Part shown: one piece after another, positions 5,318 through 11,468 of the stretch | Numbering within the stretch: the stretch's first letter is position 1 | Layout of the letters: each line of letters starts with the position of its first letter | NCBI GenBank assembly: GCA_964519835.1 | Contig: CAZFLD010000077.1 | Span: 1-17,790 of the forward strand | From: CAZFLD01 sp964519835 | GTDB lineage: Bacteria > Spirochaetota > Spirochaetia > DSM-27196 > CAZFLD01 | Length of the DNA stretch: 17,790 bases | Reading direction: 5' to 3' | Made by a program: the position numbers and the translations under genes | The notes under the pieces: model-generated | The model's database searches: none | Seen by the model: only the letters and a program-made list of their open reading frames with translations | Told to the model about the DNA's origin: nothing

Positions 5318-7936
5318 ATGCACTACGCGTATTCCGATCGGCCTCGCGAGAGCACGGGACTGCCGTCGTTCGATCGGGTACTCGACGGGCTGCGGGCGGG
5401 CGACAACGTCGTATTCAGGCTCGACGACATCGAGTTGTACAGACCGTTTACACAGGCGTTCCTCGAGCACGCCGTGTCGGAGTCTAGACAGCTGGTCTAC
5501 TTTCGATTCGGTGGACACGAGCCCGTTCTTCCCGAGCACAAAAATGTCATCGTAGAGCACAACGATCCGGATCTCGGCTTTGAGCACTTTATCACTCGGA
5601 TCCACAGCACGATCCGAGACGTCGGCGTGGGCGGATACTACGTCTTTGACGCCCTCTCCCATCTTAGCGATACGTGCTACAGCGATCGTATGATCGGCAA
5701 CTTCTTCCAGCTTACCTGTCCGTACCTGCTCGACCTGGACACCATCGCCTACTTTTCGCTCTACCGCCATCGGCACTCTTACCACGCGGCGGTTCCCATC
5801 TACGAGACGACGCAGGTGCTTATCGACGTGTACGAGCACCACCACCACCTCTACGTTCAGCCGGCCAAAGTCTACGACCGGGAACGCGTGTTGCCGTTTG
5901 CCATGTTCCGTTGGGACAACGACGAGTTCGAACGCGTCGACGAGAGCCCGGAGATCGCCGCGGTCATGGAGTCGTCCTCCTGGGGCGGCCTGCAGTCGTC
6001 CAGCTACCGCATGGTGGGATTGTGGGACAAGACCTTTATGCGAGCCGAAAGTGTGATGGAAGCGGTAGCGAACGGAGAGATGCCCGAATCGCGAGCAGAC
6101 GAGTCGTTTCACGAGTTGATCCGGCTTATTATCCCGCGCGAGCAGCGGATGATCGACCTTGCTACGAGGTACCTCACGCTGCAAGATCTGATCAGTCTCT
6201 GGAAGCACATGATCGGCACCGGGATGATCGGAGGAAAGTCCGCGGGAATGCTGCTCTCACGCGCAATCATCAGGCGCGATCGTCCAGACCTGTTACGCGC
6301 TCTTGAGCACCATGACTCGTTTTTTATTGGTTCGGACGTTTTCTACACGTTTCTGGTCAACAACGACTGCTGGTGGGACCGCCAGCGCCAGAAGGATGCC
6401 GAGGCATTTCTTACCGGCCTCGACGAGGTTCGCGGGCGGATCATCGAGGGGACCTTCCCTGACTACATTGTTCGTCGGTTCGAAGACATGCTGGAGTACT
6501 TCGGAAACGCGCCCATCATCGTGCGCTCGAGCAGCCTCCTCGAGGATAACTTCGGAAATGCGTTCTCCGGCAAATACGATTCGGTCTTCTGCCCGAATCA
6601 GGGCTCGCCGCGGCAACGGCTCGATGCGCTACTCGACGCGATTCGGGGGGTGTATGCGAGCACGATGAGCGCGGAAGCGCTGAACTACCGCAAGCGTCGG
6701 GGTGTTCTCGACCGCGACGAGCAGATGGCGCTTCTCGTACAGCGGGTCTCGGGCTCGACCTATGGGCGTTACTTCTTTCCGCAACTCGCCGGTGTGCTCT
6801 ACTCGTTTAATCCGTACGTCTGGAGCCGCGAGATCGATCCTGAAGCCGGCGTTATGCGGCTGGTGTTCGGACTCGGAACGCGGGCCGTGGACCGCTCGGA
6901 CGACGACTACACGCGGGTTGTCGCTCTCAACGCGCCCGACCGTCGACCCGAGTCGAGCTTCGACGCCGTCAAGCGTCACACACAACGGCGCGTTGACGTC
7001 ATTGACCTCGAATCGAACCAGGCGACCAGCATGCACTTTCAGGACCTCGTGCGCGAGTGCGAGCACCTGCCCACAGACCTGGTCGCCACGCGGGATCGTG
7101 AGGCTGAGCGCGAAGCGAGGGAACGCGGGCAGAAGCGCGAAGCGCGTTGGATTTTGACCTTTAATCCGGCGTTGGACGACAAAGGCGTGGTGAACACACT
7201 CCGCGACATCGTTCATACGGTACGCAACGGCTATCGCACGGAGGTGGACATCGAGTTCACCGCAAACGGTACCCGCGAAGGCGGATACAAGGTCGACATC
7301 GTGCAGTGCCGTCCGTTCGCGGCGAGCACATCGGACGAGGAACCGGTGGGCGAACCACCTGCGGTTCCGGAGCGTCAGATCGTTTTGCGTTCGACCGGAG
7401 GAGTTATCGGCCCAGGACGCCAAATCGAAATAGAGCGGATTGTATACGTGTCGCCGCAAGCCTACTCGACGTTGCCGCAGGAACAACGATACGCGCTCGC
7501 GCGCCTGATAGGCAGGATCGCCAAGCTGTCGGAGCCCATGTCCGGGGCGCTGGTCCTGATCGGACCGGGACGATGGGGCAGCAGCACGCCCTCACTCGGC
7601 ATCCCGGTCTCCTTCAGCGAGATCAACAACGCCTCGGTAGTCATCGAGGTCGACACGCTCCACGAAGGTCTTATCCCGGACCTCTCGCTCGGCACTCACT
7701 TCTTCAACGACCTAGTGGAGATGAACACGCTCTACGTCGCGCATTTCCTCGCGCGACGGGAGAACCGGCTCGACTGGAACTACCTCGCGACCAGCCCATC
7801 CTCGCTCTCGTTCCTCGCGCCGCAGTGGCAGCGATGGGACGAGGTCGTCCGCGTGATCGACTCGAGCACCGTCGGCCCGCTGACACTGCACGCAGACGCC
7901 CTCAGCCAGACGTGTATGATCTACACGAGTCCCTGA
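5318..7936 (+). CDS. KaiC-like domain fused to PEP/pyruvate-binding (ATP-grasp) domain protein
   Basis: An 872-residue multidomain protein. Residues 1-245 resemble a RecA/KaiC-type domain: TGLPSFDRVLDGLRAGDNVV at 13-32 aligns with the KaiC entry to the P-loop, but the GxGK[ST] Walker A itself is missing; LVYFRFGGH (59-67) and GYYVFDALSHLSD (106-118) match later strands. Residues about 295-667 form a PPDK/PEP-synthase N-terminal ATP-grasp domain: GTGMIGGKSAG (300-310), IIVRSSSLLEDNFGNAFSGK (400-419), and VDIVQCRPF (659-667), equivalent to IVQARP in PEP synthase. The phosphohistidine swivel and PEP/pyruvate barrel domains are absent, so it is not a complete PEP synthase or PPDK. Residues 685-872 hold a distinct domain with LIGPGRWGSS (748-756), GIPVSFSEI (761-769) and LGTHFFNDLVE (791-801). 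A role in ATP-dependent phosphotransfer or signalling is plausible but unproven. Its end overlaps glutamate dehydrogenase tail to tail. Confidence 0.85.
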   Translation: MHYAYSDRPRESTGLPSFDRVLDGLRAGDNVVFRLDDIELYRPFTQAFLEHAVSESRQLVYFRFGGHEPVLPEHKNVIVEHNDPDLGFEHFITRIHSTIRDVGVGGYYVFDALSHLSDTCYSDRMIGNFFQLTCPYLLDLDTIAYFSLYRHRHSYHAAVPIYETTQVLIDVYEHHHHLYVQPAKVYDRERVLPFAMFRWDNDEFERVDESPEIAAVMESSSWGGLQSSSYRMVGLWDKTFMRAESVMEAVANGEMPESRADESFHELIRLIIPREQRMIDLATRYLTLQDLISLWKHMIGTGMIGGKSAGMLLSRAIIRRDRPDLLRALEHHDSFFIGSDVFYTFLVNNDCWWDRQRQKDAEAFLTGLDEVRGRIIEGTFPDYIVRRFEDMLEYFGNAPIIVRSSSLLEDNFGNAFSGKYDSVFCPNQGSPRQRLDALLDAIRGVYASTMSAEALNYRKRRGVLDRDEQMALLVQRVSGSTYGRYFFPQLAGVLYSFNPYVWSREIDPEAGVMRLVFGLGTRAVDRSDDDYTRVVALNAPDRRPESSFDAVKRHTQRRVDVIDLESNQATSMHFQDLVRECEHLPTDLVATRDREAEREARERGQKREARWILTFNPALDDKGVVNTLRDIVHTVRNGYRTEVDIEFTANGTREGGYKVDIVQCRPFAASTSDEEPVGEPPAVPERQIVLRSTGGVIGPGRQIEIERIVYVSPQAYSTLPQEQRYALARLIGRIAKLSEPMSGALVLIGPGRWGSSTPSLGIPVSFSEINNASVVIEVDTLHEGLIPDLSLGTHFFNDLVEMNTLYVAHFLARRENRLDWNYLATSPSSLSFLAPQWQRWDEVVRVIDSSTVGPLTLHADALSQTCMIYTSP

Positions 7937-9258
7937 TCGAGCATCGCGTCGGCCACCTTGATGAATCCGGCTATGTTGGCTCCCGCTACGTAGTCGCCCT
8001 TTGTTGCATACTCCTCCGCAGCGCTCGCGGTCGAAACAAAGATCCGGCGCATGATCTCGCGTAGCCGCGCATCCACCTCCTCCGCGGGCCACGAGAGGCG
8101 CATTGCGTTCTGACTCATCTCCAGGCCGGATGTCGCGACACCCCCGGCGTTTGCGGCCTTGCCCGGACCAAACCGCACGCCCGATTGCTGGAAGACGGCG
8201 ACCGCGTCCGGCGTGGACGGCATGTTGGCGCCTTCCGCGACGACGGTGCACCCGTTCGCGACGAGCGACTTCGCGTCGTTTTCCTCGAGCTCGTTCTGTG
8301 TTGCGCTCGGGAAGGCTGCGTCGCAGGGAACGCGCCACGGTCGTCCACCGTCGTGGTACTCGCACGAGAACCGCTCGGCGTACTCCCGGATCCTGCCCCT
8401 GCGCTCGTTCTTGAGCTCCATCACAAAGGCGAGCTTTTCCTCGTCGACTCCGTCGGGATCGTGGATGAAGCCGCTCGAGTCCGAGAAGGTGATCGGAATC
8501 GCATCAAGCTCGATGAGCTTCTGAGCGGTGTATTGCGCGACGTTGCCGGCTCCGGAGATCACGCAGCGTTTGCCACGAAGCTCGTCGCCGTCGGCTGCGA
8601 GCATCTCCCCGGCAAAATAGACCGCCCCGTAACCGGTCGCCTCCGGCCGGATTAGCGACCCACCCCAGCCGAGCGCCTTGCCCGTCAGGATCCCGGAGAA
8701 CTCGTTTGTGAGTCTTTTGTACTGGCCAAAGAGGTACCCTATCTCGCGCCGACCCACACCGATGTCGCCCGCGGGAACGTCGGTATCCTTCCCGATGTGC
8801 CGCGCGAGCTCGGTCATAAACGACTGGCAGAAGCGCATCACTTCCGCGTCGGACTTCCCCTTCGGATCGAAGTCGGATCCGCCCTTGCCGCCGCCCATGG
8901 CAAGTGTCGTTAGCGAGTTCTTGAACGTCTGCTCGAATCCGAGAAACTTGAGGATGCTGAGATTGACTGTCGGGTGAAGCCGCAGCCCGCCCTTGTACGG
9001 TCCGAGCGCGCTGTTGAACTGGACCCGGAAGCCGCGGTTGATCTGAAACTCTCCATGGTCATCGACCCACGGCACGCGGAAGATAATGACCCGCTCGGGT
9101 TCGACAATCCGTTCGAGTATGCGCTCGGCACGATACTCCGGGTGCGCTTCAATAACAGGAACAAGCGACTCGAGGACTTCGCGCACCGCCTGAAGGAACT
9201 CCCGTTCTCCCGCGTTCCTCCGTCCGGTCGTCTCGAGAACCGTAGATACATATTCCAT
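7921..9258 (-). CDS. gdhA: NADP-type glutamate dehydrogenase
   Basis: A 445-residue hexameric-type glutamate dehydrogenase, close to the E. coli GdhA length (447). It converts 2-oxoglutarate, ammonium and NAD(P)H to glutamate in the cytoplasm. Seen: substrate region GPYKGGLRLHPTVNLSILKF (86-104), catalytic lysine K125 in MGGGKGGSDFDPKGKSD, DVPAGDIGVG, GWGGSLIRPEATGYG, and Rossmann motif VISGAGNVAQYTA followed by FSDSSGFI, where SDS fits NADP preference. ATG 9258-9256 has AAGGGG upstream. The gene lies 89 bp downstream of the Crp/Fnr-family gene on the same strand, with its own plausible promoter. Its TAG overlaps the 3' end of the convergent 872-residue gene by 16 bp, leaving no room for a terminator between them. 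It could assimilate ammonium made from nitrate. Confidence 0.96.
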   Translation of the reverse strand: MEYVSTVLETTGRRNAGEREFLQAVREVLESLVPVIEAHPEYRAERILERIVEPERVIIFRVPWVDDHGEFQINRGFRVQFNSALGPYKGGLRLHPTVNLSILKFLGFEQTFKNSLTTLAMGGGKGGSDFDPKGKSDAEVMRFCQSFMTELARHIGKDTDVPAGDIGVGRREIGYLFGQYKRLTNEFSGILTGKALGWGGSLIRPEATGYGAVYFAGEMLAADGDELRGKRCVISGAGNVAQYTAQKLIELDAIPITFSDSSGFIHDPDGVDEEKLAFVMELKNERRGRIREYAERFSCEYHDGGRPWRVPCDAAFPSATQNELEENDAKSLVANGCTVVAEGANMPSTPDAVAVFQQSGVRFGPGKAANAGGVATSGLEMSQNAMRLSWPAEEVDARLREIMRRIFVSTASAAEEYATKGDYVAGANIAGFIKVADAMLDQGLV

Positions 9259-9279
9259 ATTTGCCCCTTTTGATCACGC

Positions 9280-9308
9280 AGTGTACCCGCATGGGATCGT
9301 ATGGTCGA
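9280..9308 (-). promoter_or_regulatory. Candidate gdhA promoter
   Basis: On the minus strand, TCGACC (9308-9303), a 17-bp spacer and TACACT (9285-9280), four and four matches to the sigma-70 hexamers. The predicted start near 9273 gives a 15-base leader containing the AAGGGG ribosome site. It would allow gdhA transcription independent of the upstream regulator gene. Confidence 0.4.
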
Positions 9309-9347
9309 CAATCTCGAGTCGAGAATGGAACGTACGGCACGGCGGCC

Positions 9348-10070
9348 CTATCCAACCACCTCAAGTTTCCTCGGCTCGATCACCTCTATCTCACGGCCCT
9401 CGATCTTGATGGCACCCTCGTCCTCGAGCTCGGTGAGGGTGCGGAACAGTGACTGCCGGGCCACGCCCATCATTTCAGAAAGCTCCTTCTTGCTCACAGA
9501 AAGAGTCACGGTTCTGCCGCCGGTTACCGCCAACTCGCCGAGTATGTAGTGCGCCAAACGCTCCCGGAGCGTCTCGAACTGCACCATCTTGAGCTTGTTT
9601 GCCAAGAAAGACGTTCGGTGGGCGAGGTCCGCGAGAAGTGACTCGAGTGCGCCTCGATGCTCGGAACACAAGTCCAACAGCGTGTTTCGAGCGAGGACAA
9701 ACAGAGAAACGTCCGTGAGAGCACGGACCTGCACCGGAAAACGACGCTCCGGCGAGAAAAGGAAGGCCGGGGCAATGATCTCCGATTGATCGAGAGTCTC
9801 GACCCGCATGACTCGGCCGTCGTAGGTAAGAAAATCCGCCGCGACGGTCCCCCGGAGGAGCAACAGCAGCTCGTCACAGATGGCGCCCTGTGTGCGCACG
9901 ACCCGGTCCCGCTCATAGTGGGCCACGTGCCACGGGATCCGGCCGAGGCTCATAGAAAGCTGCTCACGGCCAATCGACGCAAAAAGAGGATTTGCCAATA
10001 GTCCCGTTACTATCTGCGTGTTTGGCTGCGTGTTTGGCTGACTATCTGGCTGACTGTTTGCCTCGGCCAC
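9348..10070 (-). CDS. Crp/Fnr-family transcriptional regulator
   Basis: A 240-residue regulator with an N-terminal effector (cNMP-type) barrel (about 22-135), a long dimer helix (about 137-180) and a C-terminal winged helix. The recognition helix is in SKKELSEMMGVARQSLFRTL (193-212), which carries ARQSLFR in place of the classical FNR E-SR pattern. Only two cysteines are present (C65, C135), so a FNR-type 4Fe-4S oxygen sensor is ruled out. A nitrosative-stress or redox sensor of the HcpR/DNR kind is possible but not shown. The N-terminus contains a four-unit repeat (NSQP-DSQP-NTQP-NTQ) from tandem 12-bp repeats. The GTG start (10070-10068) has no clear ribosome site; a TTG near residue 25 would remove the repeat. 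It is divergent from the nitrate operon across a palindrome, making it the likely regulator of that operon. Confidence 0.85.
   Translation of the reverse strand: MAEANSQPDSQPNTQPNTQIVTGLLANPLFASIGREQLSMSLGRIPWHVAHYERDRVVRTQGAICDELLLLLRGTVAADFLTYDGRVMRVETLDQSEIIAPAFLFSPERRFPVQVRALTDVSLFVLARNTLLDLCSEHRGALESLLADLAHRTSFLANKLKMVQFETLRERLAHYILGELAVTGGRTVTLSVSKKELSEMMGVARQSLFRTLTELEDEGAIKIEGREIEVIEPRKLEVVG
10015..10062. repeat. Four tandem 12-bp repeats inside the regulator gene
   Basis: Units: TGCGTGTTTGGC (10015-10026), an identical copy (10027-10038), TGACTATCTGGC (10039-10050) and TGACTGTTTGCC (10051-10062). Read on the minus strand they encode the repeating Gln-Pro peptide at the N-terminus of the Crp/Fnr-family protein. 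The period is a multiple of three, so changes in copy number keep the frame. Expansion by slippage is the likely origin. Confidence 0.8.
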
Positions 10071-10099
10071 AAGCGAGTGTACACAAAACCGCTCTTACC

Positions 10100-10141
10100 G
10101 TCACATATGTGACTTCCCAATCCTTCGCGCCGCTGTAGCAT
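10100..10141 (+). promoter_or_regulatory. narK promoter with palindromic regulator site
   Basis: Seen: the perfect 14-bp palindrome GTCACATATGTGAC (10100-10113) and a -10-like TAGCAT (10136-10141). The predicted start near 10148 places the palindrome centre at -41.5, the position of class II Crp/Fnr activator sites, with no good -35 needed. A leader of about 22 bases then holds the AAGGAG ribosome site. On the other strand the palindrome lies inside the 17-bp spacer between TTGGGA (10120-10115) and TAAGAG (10097-10092), a weak possible promoter of the regulator gene, so the same protein could repress its own gene. The half-sites TCACA/TGTGA are in the reverse order of a standard Crp site. Confidence 0.55.
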
Positions 10142-10169
10142 AGACTCAGACTTGCAAAAAGGAGAGCGC

Positions 10170-11468
10170 ATGAGCTCGGTAAAAGGTACCGCCCTGCAGG
10201 GACTTATCGGCGCCACGATTGGATTTTTTGTCGGCTTCGCCGCGGTTTCGCTATTCGGCTCCACCGTAGGCTACCTCCAAACCACCGTTGGCCTATCCGC
10301 CGGTCTGGCCGGGCTTCTTATCTCAATACCAAATCTCACCGGATCATTGTTGAGGATTCCGTTCTCCGCTCGTGTGGACAAAGACGGCGGCAGACAGTCG
10401 TTTTTGATCCTGCTCGTAGCATCGGCGATCGGCTTGGCGGGCATTTGGTTTCTGCTGACGTTTTTTGTCGAGCAAGTCGAGGCACTCTTTCCACTTCTGT
10501 TGCTGTTTGGCGCACTCGGCGGCTGTGGGATCGCCACCTTTAGCGTTGGCATAAGCCAAACCTCCTACTGGTATCCACAGCGATCCCAAGGCGCTGCGCT
10601 CGGCGCCTATGCCGGAATCGGCAACATCGCGCCCGGGCTATTTGCTCTGCTCCTCGGGCTCTTGATTCCGCTCGTCGGCCTTTCCGACACGTACCTCCTT
10701 TGGTTCGCATTCCTGATCTTAGGCATCGGTGCCTACGCGCTCTTGGGGAAAAACGCCCCTTACTTCCAGCTAAGGAAGGCCGGCAGCCAAGACGAGCCGG
10801 CAAGGGAACGCGCTCGATCGGAGCACAATCAGGAGTTTTTCCCCAAAGGAAGCGCAAAAGAAACTCTCGCTGCATCCGCGCGTGTCTGGCAAACCTGGGC
10901 CCTTGTGCTTGTATACTTCACAACCTTCGGCGGGTTTGTTGCCTTGACGGGGTGGTTTCCCAAGTATTGGAGCTCGTTCTTTGGTCTCGAGCTGGGCGTC
11001 GCCGGGGCGCTTACCGCGGCGTTCTCCGTATCGGCAAGCCTCCTGCGAGTAGCGGGGGGGTCTGTCGCCGACAAACTAGGCGGCGAGGCAACTGCGCTCG
11101 CCGCACTTGGGACCCTGGCGGTTGGCGCCGTGCTTATGGGCGTCTCGAGCGTTGTGGCGCTCTCGGTAGTCGGGTTTGCCTTTCTCGCCGTGGGGATGGG
11201 CGTTGCAAACGGGGCCGTGTTCAAGCTTGTACCCCAGGAGGTACCGCAGGCAATCTCCGGCGCCGCCGGATGGGTCGGCGGTCTTGGCGCGTTCGGCGGC
11301 TTTGTCATCCCAAACCTGATGGCTCTGTTTTTGGGCGAGGCCGGCCTTGGCGACGTCGGCTACGCGCGGGGCTTTTTGCTCTTCGTCGCCTTCTCCGCCG
11401 TATCGGCAACTATGATCATTCTCATGCGGCTGGCGCGCAGTCGTCGCGACGTGGAGGCACACCAATGA
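10170..11468 (+). CDS. narK: Nitrate/nitrite transporter, NarK type (MFS)
   Basis: A 432-residue major-facilitator protein of the nitrate/nitrite porter family with about 12 membrane helices and a charged central loop at about 195-240. Family marks: R62 in TGSLLRIPFSARVDKDGGR (helix 2), R293 in SASLLRVAGGSVADKLGG (helix 8), which correspond to the two substrate-binding arginines of NarK, and the Gly-rich nitrate signatures GAALGAYAGIGNIAPG (141-156) and GAAGWVGGLGAFGGF (364-378). It imports nitrate or exchanges nitrate and nitrite. I chose ATG 10170 because AAGGAG (10159-10164) lies six bases upstream; the longer TTG reading from 10152 would start before that site. The stop overlaps the reductase start as ATGA (11465-11468), so transport and reduction are translationally coupled. 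Confidence 0.93.
   Translation: MSSVKGTALQGLIGATIGFFVGFAAVSLFGSTVGYLQTTVGLSAGLAGLLISIPNLTGSLLRIPFSARVDKDGGRQSFLILLVASAIGLAGIWFLLTFFVEQVEALFPLLLLFGALGGCGIATFSVGISQTSYWYPQRSQGAALGAYAGIGNIAPGLFALLLGLLIPLVGLSDTYLLWFAFLILGIGAYALLGKNAPYFQLRKAGSQDEPARERARSEHNQEFFPKGSAKETLAASARVWQTWALVLVYFTTFGGFVALTGWFPKYWSSFFGLELGVAGALTAAFSVSASLLRVAGGSVADKLGGEATALAALGTLAVGAVLMGVSSVVALSVVGFAFLAVGMGVANGAVFKLVPQEVPQAISGAAGWVGGLGAFGGFVIPNLMALFLGEAGLGDVGYARGFLLFVAFSAVSATMIILMRLARSRRDVEAHQ

Noticed and set aside
5232..5555. TTG-started frame (107 codons) after a strong ribosome-like site
   Set aside because: Most of it is the Ser/Arg-rich shadow of the 872-residue gene in another frame; only the upstream purine run itself was kept as an observation.
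5306..6208. Minus-strand open frame of 300 codons opposite the 872-residue gene
   Set aside because: Composition is typical of an antisense shadow and the plus-strand gene has clear family motifs throughout the region.
5318..7936. Annotation as phosphoenolpyruvate synthase
   Set aside because: Only the ATP-grasp part is present; the phosphohistidine and PEP/pyruvate barrel domains are missing, so the full reaction is not supported.
10700..11464. Upstream extension of the nitrate reductase frame by 255 codons
   Set aside because: The extension is an Arg-rich shadow of narK; the family N-terminus with its FeS motif begins at the ATG at 11465.
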